DNA from: Roseomonas sp. CECT 9278
Lineage (GTDB): Bacteria; Pseudomonadota; Alphaproteobacteria; Acetobacterales; Acetobacteraceae
Reading direction: 5' to 3'
Assembly: GCF_918698155.1 (NCBI RefSeq)
Contig: NZ_CAKKLX010000010.1
Location: 1 to 64,000, forward strand
DNA: 64,000 nucleotides
Made by a program: the position numbers and the translations under genes. The notes under the pieces are model-generated. The model worked only from the letters and a program-made list of their open reading frames with translations. It was not told the DNA's origin and searched no databases. Below, piece after piece: positions 8,861-18,682 of the stretch; within the stretch, counting starts at the first letter, position 1, and the number at the start of each line of letters is the position of its first letter.

Positions 8861-9856
8861 ATGCGCCCGTCCCTCTCCGAGCTGTTCCTGGCCCATGACG
8901 GCCGAGTCTCCGACAAGTGGGAGCAGTACCTCGCGATCTACGACCGCGAGCTCGCGCGCTTCCGCGATGCCGCCGGACCGGTGCGGCTGCTCGAGATCGG
9001 GGTGCAGAACGGCGGGTCGCTCGAACTCTGGTCGAAATACCTGCCGCCGGGATCGAGCGTGGTCGGCATGGACATCGACCCGCGCTGCGGCGCGCTGACC
9101 TTCGCGGGCGACATCACCGTGCTGGTCGGCGATGCGGCGGACCCGGCGACGCTCGACCGCCTGCTGGGCGACCGCGGCTTCGACATCATCATCGACGACG
9201 GGTCGCATGTCAGCCGCGACATCATCGCCACCTTCGAGGCCTGCTTCCCGCGCCTCGCGCCCGGCGGGCTGTTCCTGATCGAGGACCTGCACGCGAGCTA
9301 CTGGGCCTCCCATGGCGGCGGGTTCCGCGCCGAGGGCGCGGCGGTCGAATGGCTGAAGGGCCTGGTCGATGCGCTGCATGCCGACCACCTGGAGCCCACG
9401 GTGGACGGCGCGATGCGCTCGGGGCTGTTGGCGCTGAACCAGCAGGTCGCGCGCGTCGCGTTCTACGACTCGGTCGCGGTGGTCGAGAAACTGCCGCAGG
9501 TGAAGGCGGCGCCGTGGCGCCGGATCATGGGCGGCATGAACGCGGCGGTGGAGGATTCGCTGCCGATCCTGCTGCCCGTCGCGGCGGCGCGGAACGAGCA
9601 GGTGCTGCTCACGCCGGTGCGCGCCGAATCGGTGAATGGCGCGCGGCAGTCGGGCGTGGCGGATGCGGACGCCGAGCGGCAGCGCCATGCGCAGGCCGAG
9701 GCGCGGCTGGCGGCGCGCGTCGAGGAGCTCGAGCGGAGCCTCGCCGACCAGGCTGCGGTGCTGCAGCGCCTGTCGACCATCGAGGACAGCACGATCTGGC
9801 GCGCGACGGCGCCCTATCGTCGCCTCATGGGCCTGTTCGGCGCCCGGCGCGGCTGA
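8861..9856 (+). CDS. SAM-dependent methyltransferase with coiled-coil tail
   Basis: About 331 residues. Residues 40-160 carry LLEIGVQNGGSLELW (motif I), SSVVGMDIDP and FDIIIDDGSHVSRD, the pattern of CmcI/macrocin-O-methyltransferase-like enzymes. After residue about 265 comes a charged heptad-like coiled coil rich in Ala, Glu and Arg, ending in STIWRATAPYRRLMGL. That STxWRxTxPxR tail recurs in glycosyltransferases and methyltransferases of polysaccharide clusters. The ATG at 8861 begins MRPSLSELFLAH; the longer upstream frame is low-complexity. The likely role is O-methylation of a surface-glycan sugar, inferred from context. Confidence 0.85.
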   Translation: MRPSLSELFLAHDGRVSDKWEQYLAIYDRELARFRDAAGPVRLLEIGVQNGGSLELWSKYLPPGSSVVGMDIDPRCGALTFAGDITVLVGDAADPATLDRLLGDRGFDIIIDDGSHVSRDIIATFEACFPRLAPGGLFLIEDLHASYWASHGGGFRAEGAAVEWLKGLVDALHADHLEPTVDGAMRSGLLALNQQVARVAFYDSVAVVEKLPQVKAAPWRRIMGGMNAAVEDSLPILLPVAAARNEQVLLTPVRAESVNGARQSGVADADAERQRHAQAEARLAARVEELERSLADQAAVLQRLSTIEDSTIWRATAPYRRLMGLFGARRG

Positions 9857-9952
9857 CCGCGCGGGCGCCGCGCGCGGGGCCGTGCCGCGCGTCGCCGGGC
9901 CCGGTCGTCGCGCTGTAGCGCGCCCGTATCGTCGCGCCGCAGCGCGCCCGCG

Positions 9953-11119
9953 TCAGGCCGGGACGCCGTGTGCGGCGAGCGCATCCAGGATGACGCGGCC
10001 ATGGCGTTCGGGTGCATAGGCATCGTTGGCCATGTCGGCCGCCTTGGCGGCGATGCGCGGCAACGCGTCGATACGGGCCACGACCTCGCGCAGGATGACC
10101 GGCCAGGCCTGGGCGGCAGCCAGGAAGCCGGTCTCGTCGTGGCGGATCGATGCCGCGAGGGTGCTGGTGGGGGAGGCGACGCTGACCGTGCCGACCACGG
10201 CCGCCTCGAAATACTTCAGTTCCGACTTGCAGTTGGTGAACAGGTTGTCCTGCAGCGGGACGATGTTGACCTCCACCTCGGCGACCAGGCGCTGGAGGTT
10301 GAGGAAGTCCTGCAGTGGAAAAACATCGATGCGCTCGCGCAGCCCGGACAGCGGCCCGCCGGGTTCCAGGAATCCCACCAGGCGCAGGCGGATGCGCGGA
10401 TCCTCGTGCATCAGCTCGGCGATGGCGCCGCGCACGATCGCGAAGTCGCGGTTGTGGGTCGGCGTGCCGCTGAAATACCCGACATGGATGGTGCGGTCGC
10501 GCGCGAAGCCGCCGGCCTGCTTGGCCGCGAGGATCCTGCGCGAGAAGGCCGCCTGCGCCGTGTTCAGGAAGTTCGGCACCACCGCGGCGGCGATGCCGGC
10601 GAAGTCGTGGATGCGCGCGGCGAGCGTCGCATTGGTGGTGATGGCGCCGTCGCATAGCCGCAACGCCGCGCCCAGGCGTCCGATATAGCCGAACCAGTGG
10701 TCCCACGCCGCCTCGCTCGGCCGCTGGTCCAGCGTTTCGAGCACCAGCTGCACATGCCGGACATCGAAGACCAGGTCATCGACGTCGAACAGCACCGGTA
10801 CGCCGCGCGCGCGCGCCTGGGCCACCAGCGCGGCGATGCCATCGCTGTAGCGCGTGCGGCAGAGCACCAGCACGTCCGCGCGGTCGAGCACGCCCGGCAT
10901 CGCGCCCAGGTCGTCGCGGCAGAACCAGGCCGCCGCGGCGCCGACATGCTCCAGCGCCTCGATCATGTTGTGGACGCGGTAGCGGAAGGTGCTGGTGTCG
11001 GGTCGCTCGTAGAAATAGGCGATGCGCGGGCGCCCGCGGCCGAGCTGCGCCTGGCGCGCGGCGAAGGGCAGGTCCCATGGCGGCGCGAAGGGCACCTCGC
11101 CCGGCACGTTCAGGTACAT
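9953..11119 (-). CDS. Glycosyltransferase, group 1 (GT4-like)
   Basis: A 388-residue GT-B fold protein. The N-terminal half holds RIAYFYERPDTSTFRYRVHN and VPVLFDVDDLVFD. The C-terminal nucleotide-sugar half holds TIHVGYFSGTPTHNRDF near 210, LVGFLEPGG, and a NCKSELKYFEAAVVGTVSVAS segment near 315 that corresponds to the conserved donor-binding EX7E region. The FDVDDLVF segment is typical of glycosyltransferases in O-antigen or glycan clusters. It follows the WsaF-like gene (start 12489, stop 11122) with only 2 bp between them, so the two are probably co-translated. Donor and acceptor are not deducible. Confidence 0.88.
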   Translation of the reverse strand: MYLNVPGEVPFAPPWDLPFAARQAQLGRGRPRIAYFYERPDTSTFRYRVHNMIEALEHVGAAAAWFCRDDLGAMPGVLDRADVLVLCRTRYSDGIAALVAQARARGVPVLFDVDDLVFDVRHVQLVLETLDQRPSEAAWDHWFGYIGRLGAALRLCDGAITTNATLAARIHDFAGIAAAVVPNFLNTAQAAFSRRILAAKQAGGFARDRTIHVGYFSGTPTHNRDFAIVRGAIAELMHEDPRIRLRLVGFLEPGGPLSGLRERIDVFPLQDFLNLQRLVAEVEVNIVPLQDNLFTNCKSELKYFEAAVVGTVSVASPTSTLAASIRHDETGFLAAAQAWPVILREVVARIDALPRIAAKAADMANDAYAPERHGRVILDALAAHGVPA

Positions 11120-11121
11120 GG

Positions 11122-12489
11122 TCAGCGCCCCGCGACGGCAACGAGGCGTTCGAGCACCGGGGCGAAGGCCGCCTCCCAGTCGCGCGCGATCGTGCCGGAC
11201 GCTGCATTGGCGGCGCGGCGCGGCGCATCCTGCGCGAGCGCCACGCCCGCCCGCAGCCCGTCGAGCAGCCCGGCGACCGACGGGTCAGCGCAGATGATGT
11301 TGGCCGACAGCGCCGAGAGATCCTGCTTGCGCCCGTGCCGGCTGGTCACCACCACCGCGCCGGAGGCCGCGAGGTCGAGCGGCGGGTAGCTCGGATGCGG
11401 GGTGGACATCAGGCACAGCCCGAGGTCGGTGCTGCGCACCAGCGCCGCATAGTCGTGCCACGGCAGCCCCTGGTGGATGACGGGACGCACCTGCCCGGGC
11501 AGCGTGATGGCCGGGATGTCCTTGCCGGCGAAATGGAATTCCCACTCCGCGGGGTCGAGCACGCCCTCGATGATCGCGGCCGAGATCACCTCCATCCCGC
11601 GCAGGAACAGGTTCCGCGCATTGTTCGGCCGGGCATAGAAGAAGAAGCGCCGCCGCGTGCCGCCCGGCCGCGGTTGCGCGAAATAGATGCGCGCGGGGAA
11701 GGCGGGCTCGAAGGCGATCGATCCCTCGCCGGCGCCGCGCAGCCCATCGGCGATGAAGTGGTCGCGCAGCATGGATGTGTTGACGACGACCGCCGGGCGC
11801 GGGTCGTCCAGCGTCTCGGCGCAGCGCAGCTGTTCGTCGCCGGCCGGGTAGAACATCCGCTCATCTTCCTGCAGCAGGTAGATGATCCGTTCCGGCCGCA
11901 CCGACGCCAGGGCGGACCGCGTCGTCCACCACGATGTCGTCAGCAGCAGGTCGGTATCGCTCAGCGGCAGCGCGCGCCCGGCGACGCTGTCATTCACCAG
12001 CATGAATTCGACATTGGCGTCGTAGGGGATGCCCAGCGCGGTCACGACATCGCCGAAATTGCCCGGCACCGGTTCCTCGTTGCGGGTCGCGACGCGCAGC
12101 GGCACATCGAGCCGGCGGGCCAGCAGGCAGGCCAGCGCGATGGCGGTGCCGACGCCGCCGAACAGGCTGCCCGCGGCGATGCTGTCGGTCACCAGCGTCA
12201 GGCGCCGCGCGCCGCCGGCCTGCGGGAAGACCGGCAGCGGCGCCAGCGCGGGGAAGCGGCGCAGCACCAGTTCCTCGGCCGTAACGGGGGCTCGAAAGCC
12301 GAAAAAACCCGCCGCGGCGCTGCCGCGGCTATCCCGGAGATAGAGCGACCGCAACCTGCGCCACGGGCCAGGAATGTATCGTTCGCCTGCCAGGGTGAGG
12401 CGATGCCAACCAGGCATTCGCTTGACCGAATTACCCAGCGAGACGATGAGCGATTCCGTATTGCGGTTCGTCGGTGGTGAGGGTGACAT
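11122..12489 (-). CDS. WsaF-like rhamnosyltransferase family protein
   Basis: A 455-residue protein resembling the WsaF family of beta-1,2-rhamnosyltransferases (GT4). Recognisable segments are LTLVTDSIAAGSLFGGVGTA near 95, IYLLQEDERMFYPAGDE near 208, RRRFFFYARPNNARNLF near 280 and STPHPSYPPLDLAASGAVVV near 365. An N-terminal positively charged stretch precedes the domain. The dTDP-L-rhamnose genes 4-7 kb away would provide the donor if the assignment holds. It is divergent from the RgpF-like gene and overlaps none of it. The start at 12489 is the first in a frame that loses coding character further left. Confidence 0.78.
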   Translation of the reverse strand: MSPSPPTNRNTESLIVSLGNSVKRMPGWHRLTLAGERYIPGPWRRLRSLYLRDSRGSAAAGFFGFRAPVTAEELVLRRFPALAPLPVFPQAGGARRLTLVTDSIAAGSLFGGVGTAIALACLLARRLDVPLRVATRNEEPVPGNFGDVVTALGIPYDANVEFMLVNDSVAGRALPLSDTDLLLTTSWWTTRSALASVRPERIIYLLQEDERMFYPAGDEQLRCAETLDDPRPAVVVNTSMLRDHFIADGLRGAGEGSIAFEPAFPARIYFAQPRPGGTRRRFFFYARPNNARNLFLRGMEVISAAIIEGVLDPAEWEFHFAGKDIPAITLPGQVRPVIHQGLPWHDYAALVRSTDLGLCLMSTPHPSYPPLDLAASGAVVVTSRHGRKQDLSALSANIICADPSVAGLLDGLRAGVALAQDAPRRAANAASGTIARDWEAAFAPVLERLVAVAGR

Positions 12490-12693
12490 CGCCTGTGAAG
12501 ACTCCGGCTCATCGTACTGTCATCGACGGCTCCGCCGCCTTCCTGCGGCGGGCGCGCCGTGGCAACACGCGTGCCTTACTGGAACCGGCAAGCACGATCC
12601 AGCCTTGCGATGCGCACATGCCGTGGGAACGCTGGACCATTCATATCGTTGCGAGCCCTGTCATGTTGTATCGCGACGCGCGGCAATAGGGCG

Positions 12694-13845
12694 ATGGTCA
12701 TGAAGAAGCCGACTGACATTCATGCGAATTCGCCCGGGCTCGCTCGCTGGCGTCACGGGCTGAACCCGATCCTGGCTGCGCTCGGCGGGACCACAGCATG
12801 GACGACTGCCGTGCAAATATTGTGCCAACCAAAAGTTGCGGGCCGCATCCTTCATCGGGTCGGCTCCCTGGTCTACGACCACACCGTGGTAAGCGTGCTC
12901 GATGCCCTCGACGCCAGGCGTGAACGCGCCGACCCCATCTTGCGGATGGAGCCCGGCGACTACCCCGCGCTCGATGCGCGCTCCATCGCGCTCCTCGTTC
13001 AGTTCAGCCCCGACGGCTCACTTAGCACCATGGTCCGCCACCAGATCGAGACTTATCGCGAACTCGGCTTCGCGGTGGTGCTGGTGTCCAACAGCCCCGC
13101 CTTCCCTGAGCCGGCCTGGCACGCGGCCCGGCAGGCCGCCGCGCTCGTCGTTCATCGACGCAACGAGGGCCTGGACTTCGGTGCCTGGAAAGACCTGCTG
13201 CCGGTGGCGCTGGCGCGCTGGCCGGCGGCGGAGGAAGTACTGCTGGTCAATGATAGCGTGCTGGGCCCTATCCGTCCGGTCGCGCCGATCATCAACGCGG
13301 TTCGCGCCGCGGGTCCTGGCGTATTCGGGTTGCTCGAGAGCCTTCAAGGCGGACCGCACTTGCAATCCTGGTTCACGCTCGTGCGCGGACGCCCCGCGAT
13401 CACGGACCTGGCGGCGTGCCTCGCGACGTTCAGACTAAGCCGATCGAAGTGGAAGATCGTCCAGCGTGGGGAATTGCGCCTTGCGCGAACCATGCGCGCA
13501 GCCGGCCATCGCGTCGCGGCGTGGTACCGCTACGAAGACCTTCTGCAGGCCGCGCTCGCCGACCCGGCTGAGCACGCCTACCTCGTCCGCGCCCTGCCGG
13601 CTTTGCTCGATGGCGCCGATCCCGCCCGCCAGCAGGCCATCCTGGCCGCATGGCCGCTCAACCCGGCGCATCATCTCTGGCGCGTGCTGACCGGCCCCGC
13701 CGGCTGCCCCTTCATCAAGACCGAGCTGGTCCGGCGCAACCCCGGCCGGTTGCCCGAGGTCGAGACCTGGCCCGAGCTGGTGCCGGCCGATTCGCCCTGC
13801 CCGGTCCCCATGCTGCGGGCCCATCTGGCGATGCTCGGACCCTAG
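12694..13845 (+). CDS. RgpF-family rhamnan synthesis protein
   Basis: About 383 residues of the RgpF family (Pfam05045), glycosyltransferases linked to rhamnose-glucose polysaccharides. Diagnostic text is LVQFSPDGSLSTMVRHQIE near 105, GFAVVLVSNSP near 128, NEGLDFGAWKDLLPVAL near 155 and EVLLVNDSVLGPI near 180. The ATG at 12694 (MVMKKPTD) is preferred; codons upstream to 12559 lie in a lower-GC, non-coding-looking stretch. A second ATG two codons on is also possible. It stands alone on this strand, 187 bp before gmd. Together with the WsaF-like gene and rmlBACD it points to a rhamnose-containing glycan. Confidence 0.82.
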   Translation: MVMKKPTDIHANSPGLARWRHGLNPILAALGGTTAWTTAVQILCQPKVAGRILHRVGSLVYDHTVVSVLDALDARRERADPILRMEPGDYPALDARSIALLVQFSPDGSLSTMVRHQIETYRELGFAVVLVSNSPAFPEPAWHAARQAAALVVHRRNEGLDFGAWKDLLPVALARWPAAEEVLLVNDSVLGPIRPVAPIINAVRAAGPGVFGLLESLQGGPHLQSWFTLVRGRPAITDLAACLATFRLSRSKWKIVQRGELRLARTMRAAGHRVAAWYRYEDLLQAALADPAEHAYLVRALPALLDGADPARQQAILAAWPLNPAHHLWRVLTGPAGCPFIKTELVRRNPGRLPEVETWPELVPADSPCPVPMLRAHLAMLGP

Positions 13846-14032
13846 TGCAGGCCCTGGCCACGCGAAATCGCCGGATCGGGCGCAGCTGGTCGCGAAAACA
13901 GAAGGCCGGAGACGCTGCCGTGAGCCGAGGCGAAGGGCAGCGGCGCCGGCGCAGTGACCCCGGCCGCTTTCGCCTTCCCTGCGTCGATGTTACGGACCGG
14001 CGTCGAGCCCGCCTGATCGGAGAAGGTAGCCC

Positions 14033-15118
14033 ATGCCCGAACCCCGCAAGGTCGCCCTGGTCACCGGCATCACCGGGCAGGACGGCTCCTACCTGGCCGA
14101 GCTGCTGCTCGCGAAGGGCTACGTGGTGCACGGCATCAAGCGCCGGTCGTCGTCCTTCAACACCGGGCGGGTCGACCACCTGTACCAGGATCGCCACGAT
14201 CCGGACGTGGCGTTCTACCTGCACTACGGCGACCTGACGGATGCCACCAACCTGATCCGCATCCTGGCCGAGGTGAAGCCGGACGAGATCTACAACCTCG
14301 GCGCCCAGTCCCATGTCGCGGTGTCGTTCGAAACGCCGGAATACACCGCCAATTCGGATGCGATCGGCACGCTGCGGCTGCTCGAGGCCATCCGCATCCT
14401 GGGCATGGACAAGACGGCGCGCTTCTACCAGGCCTCGACCAGCGAATTGTACGGCAAGGCGCAGGCCGTGCCGCAGGACGAGACAACGCCCTTCTACCCG
14501 CGCAGCCCCTATGCCGCCGCCAAGCTCTATGCCTACTGGATCACCGTGAACTACCGCGAGGCCTATGGCCTGCACGCGTCGAACGGCGTGCTGTTCAACC
14601 ACGAGAGCCCGCGCCGCGGGGAGACCTTCGTCACCCGCAAGATCACCCGCGCCGTCGCCGCCATCCACCTGGGCCGGCAGGACTGCCTGTGGCTCGGCAA
14701 CCTCGATGCCCGGCGCGACTGGGGCCATGCGAAGGATTTCGTCGAGGGCATGTGGCGCATCCTCCAGCAGGACACGCCGGACGACTACGTGCTCGCGACC
14801 GGGGTGACGCATACCGTGCGCCATTTCTGCGACCTGGCCTTCGCCGAGGCCGGCATCGCGCTGGACTGGCGCGGCACCGGGGTCGAGGAGGTGGGCGTGT
14901 GCCGCGCCACCGGCCGCACGCTGGTGCGCGTCGACCCCGAATACTTCCGCCCGACCGAGGTCGACCTGCTGATCGGCAATGCGGCCAAGGCGCAGCGCAA
15001 GCTGGGCTGGACGCATACCGTGGGCCTGCCCGAGCTGGTGCACGAGATGGTCGCCTCCGACATCGACGTGTTGCGCAACGAGACGGCGGGCGCGCCCGAA
15101 CATCGCCCGCATGGCTGA
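14033..15118 (+). CDS. gmd: GDP-mannose 4,6-dehydratase
   Basis: A 361-residue extended short-chain dehydrogenase converting GDP-D-mannose to GDP-4-keto-6-deoxy-D-mannose. NADP-binding [10 protein letters not shown] is at residues 12-21, the [10 protein letters not shown] substrate loop at 37-46, STSELYGK around 135 supplies the catalytic Thr/Ser-Glu, and [10 protein letters not shown] carries the Tyr-Lys pair; [15 protein letters not shown] follows. A ribosome-binding site GGAGAAGG lies about 7 bases before the ATG. Its last 8 bases overlap the start of fcl, indicating coupled synthesis. Confidence 0.96.
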   Translation: MPEPRKVALVTGITGQDGSYLAELLLAKGYVVHGIKRRSSSFNTGRVDHLYQDRHDPDVAFYLHYGDLTDATNLIRILAEVKPDEIYNLGAQSHVAVSFETPEYTANSDAIGTLRLLEAIRILGMDKTARFYQASTSELYGKAQAVPQDETTPFYPRSPYAAAKLYAYWITVNYREAYGLHASNGVLFNHESPRRGETFVTRKITRAVAAIHLGRQDCLWLGNLDARRDWGHAKDFVEGMWRILQQDTPDDYVLATGVTHTVRHFCDLAFAEAGIALDWRGTGVEEVGVCRATGRTLVRVDPEYFRPTEVDLLIGNAAKAQRKLGWTHTVGLPELVHEMVASDIDVLRNETAGAPEHRPHG

Positions 15119-16070
15119 GGCGCCGGAGGTCTTCGCGCTCCGCGGCGCGCGCGTCTATGTCTCGGGGCATCGCGGCATGGTGGGCTCGGCCTGCGCGCGG
15201 CGCCTGGCGGCGGCGGGGGCGGAGGTGCTGACCGCCGACCGCGCGCAGGTGGACCTGCGCCGGCAGGACCAGGTCGAGGCCTTCATGGCGGCCGCCAGGC
15301 CCGACGCCGTGGTGGTCGCCGCCGCGCGGGTCGGCGGCATCCTGGCGAACGACACGCTGCCGGCGGAATTCCTCTACGACAACCTGATGATCGAGGCGAA
15401 CCTGATCGAGGCGGCGCATCGCTGCGACGTGAACCGCCTGCTGTTCCTGGGTTCGTCCTGCATCTACCCCAAGCGGGCGGCGAACCCGATCGCCGAGGAT
15501 GCGCTGCTGACCGGCCCGCTGGAGCCGACCAACCAGTGGTACGCCATCGCCAAGATCGCCGGCATCAAGCTGTGCCAGGCCTATCGGCGGCAATACGGGC
15601 GCGACTACATCGCCGCCATGCCGTGCAACCTGTATGGCCCCGGCGACTACTTCCACCCCGAGCACAGCCATGTCATCCCGGCGCTGCTGCAGCGCTTCCA
15701 CGCGGCGGCGCGGGCGGGGACGGAGGTCGTGACCTGCTGGGGCTCGGGCAAGCCGCGGCGGGAGTTCATGCATGTCGACGACCTGGCGGATGCCTGCGCC
15801 TTCCTGCTGGCCCGGTATTCCGGCGAAGGGCACCTCAATATCGGCACCGGCAGCGACATCAGCATCGCCGAGCTGGCGCGCCATGTCGCGCGCATCACCG
15901 GCTTCGCCGGCCGCATCGCCTGGGACCAGGCCAAGCCCGACGGCACGCTGCTGAAGCGCATGGACGTGTCGCGGATCGCCGCGCTGGGCTGGCAGGCGCG
16001 GATCGGGTTCGACGAGGGGCTGGCGGGCACCTATCGCTGGTTCCTCGACCAGACGTCGTTGCGCCGGTGA
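15111..16070 (+). CDS. fcl: GDP-L-fucose synthase
   Basis: About 319 residues. It performs the epimerisation and reduction of Gmd's keto product to GDP-L-fucose. [12 protein letters not shown] (NADP motif) is near residue 15, GSSCIYPK near 112, [12 protein letters not shown] (Tyr-Lys) near 142, and the [16 protein letters not shown] substrate segment near 170. The ATG at 15111 overlaps the gmd stop by 8 bases in another frame; the longer frame to 14979 is inside gmd. The gmd-fcl pair makes GDP-fucose for the glycan genes around it. Confidence 0.96.
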   Translation: MAEAPEVFALRGARVYVSGHRGMVGSACARRLAAAGAEVLTADRAQVDLRRQDQVEAFMAAARPDAVVVAAARVGGILANDTLPAEFLYDNLMIEANLIEAAHRCDVNRLLFLGSSCIYPKRAANPIAEDALLTGPLEPTNQWYAIAKIAGIKLCQAYRRQYGRDYIAAMPCNLYGPGDYFHPEHSHVIPALLQRFHAAARAGTEVVTCWGSGKPRREFMHVDDLADACAFLLARYSGEGHLNIGTGSDISIAELARHVARITGFAGRIAWDQAKPDGTLLKRMDVSRIAALGWQARIGFDEGLAGTYRWFLDQTSLRR

Positions 16071-16185
16071 CCGGCCTGCATGGCCGGCGGCGCCCGGATC
16101 TTGCCTTGATCCTCGATGATAGATCGCGGCACATGCTGCGGTTGCGCCAGCAGACCCGTTCCACCCCCGATGCCCGGACCCCCTC

Positions 16186-17247
16186 ATGCCCCTCCTGATC
16201 ACCGGCGGCCTTGGCTTCATTGGCTCGGCGGTCGTCCGCCGCCTGCTGTCCACGACCGACGAGGCGGTGGTGAACCTCGACTGCCAGACCTATGCCGCGA
16301 GCCCCGCCAGCCTGGGGGATTGGCTGGCGCACCCGCGCCACATCCTGGTGAAGGCGGATATCTGCGACGCCGCGGCGGTGCGCGCGGCCTTCGCGCAGCA
16401 CCGGCCCTCGCGCGTGATGCACCTGGCGGCGGAATCGCATGTGGATCGGTCGATTGACGGCCCGGCCGCCTTCATCCAGACCAACGTGGTCGGCACCCAG
16501 GTGCTGCTGGAGGCGGCGCGCGAATACTGGGCGTCGCTGGAAGGCGCCGCGAAGGACGCCTTCCGCTTCCACCACGTCTCGACCGACGAGGTGTTCGGCT
16601 CGCTGGAATCGCGTGACGAACCGCCCTTCGACGAACATACGCGCTATGACCCGCGCAGCCCGTATTCGGCATCGAAGGCCGCGTCGGACCACCTGGTGCG
16701 GGCCTGGCAGCACACCTACGGCATGCCGACCTTCGTCTCGAACACGACGAACAACTACGGGCCGTGGCAATTCCCCGAGAAGCTGATCCCGCTGGTGGCG
16801 CTGAACGCGCTCGAGGGCCGGCCGCTGCCGGTCTATGGCGACGGCTCCAACATCCGCGACTGGATCCATGTCGAGGACCACGCCGAGGCGCTGTGCCTCG
16901 CGCTGTTCCGCGGCGTGCCCGGCGCCACCTATTGCCTGGGGCCGCGCCAGGAACGCACCAACCTTGAAGTGGTGCGCGCGATCTGCGCGACGCTGGACAG
17001 GCTGCGCCCCGATCCCGCCGGCCCGCGCGAGCGCCTCATCACCTATGTCCGCGATCGCCCCGGCCATGATTTCCGCTACGCCATGGACCCGTCCGGCGCC
17101 GAGGCGGCGCTGGGCTGGCGCGCGAAGCATGATTTCGAAAGCGGGCTGGAGCAGACCATCGCCTGGTACCTGGCGAACGAAGCCTGGTGGCGGCCGATCC
17201 GCGAAAAGCGTTATGCCGGGCAGCGGCTGGGCGGGGTGGCGGCATGA
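16186..17247 (+). CDS. rfbB: dTDP-glucose 4,6-dehydratase
   Basis: A 353-residue RmlB, second enzyme of dTDP-L-rhamnose synthesis. [15 protein letters not shown] is at the N-terminus, [13 protein letters not shown] near 82, [10 protein letters not shown] near 126, [15 protein letters not shown] near 160 with Tyr and Lys, and [18 protein letters not shown] near 184. The usual NCSNNYGP has become NTTNNYGP here, losing a common Cys that is not catalytic. It starts an rmlB-A-C-D run with overlapping stops and starts. The ATG at 16186 has no strong upstream ribosome site. Confidence 0.96.
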   Translation: MPLLITGGLGFIGSAVVRRLLSTTDEAVVNLDCQTYAASPASLGDWLAHPRHILVKADICDAAAVRAAFAQHRPSRVMHLAAESHVDRSIDGPAAFIQTNVVGTQVLLEAAREYWASLEGAAKDAFRFHHVSTDEVFGSLESRDEPPFDEHTRYDPRSPYSASKAASDHLVRAWQHTYGMPTFVSNTTNNYGPWQFPEKLIPLVALNALEGRPLPVYGDGSNIRDWIHVEDHAEALCLALFRGVPGATYCLGPRQERTNLEVVRAICATLDRLRPDPAGPRERLITYVRDRPGHDFRYAMDPSGAEAALGWRAKHDFESGLEQTIAWYLANEAWWRPIREKRYAGQRLGGVAA

Positions 17248-18125
17248 AGGGGATTCTGCTCGCGGGCGGCTCGGGCACGCGCCTGCACCCGATGACGCTG
17301 GCGGCGTCCAAGCAGCTGCTGCCGGTCTATGACAAGCCGATGGTGTACTATCCGCTCGGCACGCTGATGCTGGCGGGCATCCGCGACATCCTGCTGATCT
17401 CGACCCCCACGGACCTGCCGAATTTCCAGCGCCTGCTGGGCGATGGCAGCCAGTTCGGCGTGTCCATCGCCTATGCCGAGCAGCCGCGGCCCGAGGGCAT
17501 CGCCCAGGCCTTCCAGATCGGCGCGGACTGGATCGGCGGGCAGCCCTGTGCGCTGGCACTTGGCGACAACATCATCTATGGCGACGGGCTGTCGGTGCAG
17601 TTGCAGGCGGCGGCCAGGCGCGCGGAACAGGGCGAGGCGACGGTCTTCGGCTATCGCGTGGCCGACCCGGAGCGCTACGGCGTGGCGGAATTCGACGCGA
17701 CCGGCCGCGTGCTGTCCATCGAGGAAAAGCCCGCCCAGCCGAAATCCGACTGGGCCGTCATCGGGCTGTATTTCTACGACCAGCGCGTGACGCAGATCGC
17801 CCGCGACCTGGCACCCTCGGCGCGTGGGGAATTGGAGATCACCGACCTCAACAAGGTCTATCTGGGCCTGAACGCGCTGCGGGCCGAGCAGATGGGCCGC
17901 GGCTGCGCCTGGCTCGATGCCGGCACGCCGGGCTCGCTGCTCCAGGCCGCGCTGTTCGTGCAGACCGTGCAGGACCGCCAGGGGCTGCAGGTCGGCTGCC
18001 CGGAGGAGATCGCCTACCGCATGGGCTTCATCGACGCGGCCGGGCTGCGGGCGCGCGCCGATGCGCTCGGCAAGACCGCCTATGGCGCCTATCTGCGCGA
18101 ACTGGCGGAAGGGCGCCACGCGTGA
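17244..18125 (+). CDS. rfbA: Glucose-1-phosphate thymidylyltransferase
   Basis: A 293-residue RmlA, first step of the dTDP-L-rhamnose pathway: glucose-1-phosphate plus dTTP to dTDP-glucose. The signature [11 protein letters not shown] is at residues 8-18, [18 protein letters not shown] near 27, and [12 protein letters not shown] near 109 with the metal-binding Asp. The ATG overlaps the rfbB stop as ATGA, which rules out the longer in-frame start at 17187. Feedback inhibition by dTDP-rhamnose is known for the family. Confidence 0.96.
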   Translation: MKGILLAGGSGTRLHPMTLAASKQLLPVYDKPMVYYPLGTLMLAGIRDILLISTPTDLPNFQRLLGDGSQFGVSIAYAEQPRPEGIAQAFQIGADWIGGQPCALALGDNIIYGDGLSVQLQAAARRAEQGEATVFGYRVADPERYGVAEFDATGRVLSIEEKPAQPKSDWAVIGLYFYDQRVTQIARDLAPSARGELEITDLNKVYLGLNALRAEQMGRGCAWLDAGTPGSLLQAALFVQTVQDRQGLQVGCPEEIAYRMGFIDAAGLRARADALGKTAYGAYLRELAEGRHA

Positions 18126-18682
18126 AGGTCGAACGCCTGGCCATCCCCGATGTGCTGCTGATCGAACCCGCCCGCCACGGCGATGCCCGCGGCTTCTTCA
18201 GCGAGGTCTGGTCGCGCGCCAGCTTCGCGAAGCACGGGCTCGACATCGACTTCGTGCAGGACAACCACGCCTTCTCGGCGGCGCCGATGGTGCTGCGCGG
18301 GCTGCATTTCCAGCGCCCGCCCTCCGCCCAGGGCAAGCTGGTGCGCGTGGCGCGCGGCGCCATCCTGGATGTCGCGGTGGATATCCGCGAGGGCTCGGCC
18401 ACCTACGGGCAGCATGTCGCGGTGGAACTGACCGCCGCCAACTGGCAACAGCTCTGGGTGCCGCGCGGCTTCGCGCATGGCTATTGCACGCTGCTGCCGG
18501 ATACCGAGGTGCTCTACAAGACCGACGCGCCGTATGACCGCGCGGCGGATGGCGGCATCGCGTGGAACGATCCGGCCTTCGGCATCGCCTGGCCGGCCGG
18601 CACGCCCATCCTGTCCGACAAGGACCGCGACGCGCCGCGGCTGGCCGACATTCCCGCCCCCTTCCCCAAGGGGTCCTGGTGA
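18122..18682 (+). CDS. rfbC: dTDP-4-dehydrorhamnose 3,5-epimerase
   Basis: A 186-residue RmlC with the cupin fold. [13 protein letters not shown] is near residue 20, [20 protein letters not shown] near 57 includes the catalytic His and Lys, VPRGFAHGY near 116 and the conserved Tyr-containing segment follow. The GTG start at 18122 overlaps the rfbA stop (GTGA), the standard spacing of this operon. It converts the 4-keto sugar to dTDP-4-keto-L-rhamnose. Confidence 0.95.
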   Translation: MKVERLAIPDVLLIEPARHGDARGFFSEVWSRASFAKHGLDIDFVQDNHAFSAAPMVLRGLHFQRPPSAQGKLVRVARGAILDVAVDIREGSATYGQHVAVELTAANWQQLWVPRGFAHGYCTLLPDTEVLYKTDAPYDRAADGGIAWNDPAFGIAWPAGTPILSDKDRDAPRLADIPAPFPKGSW

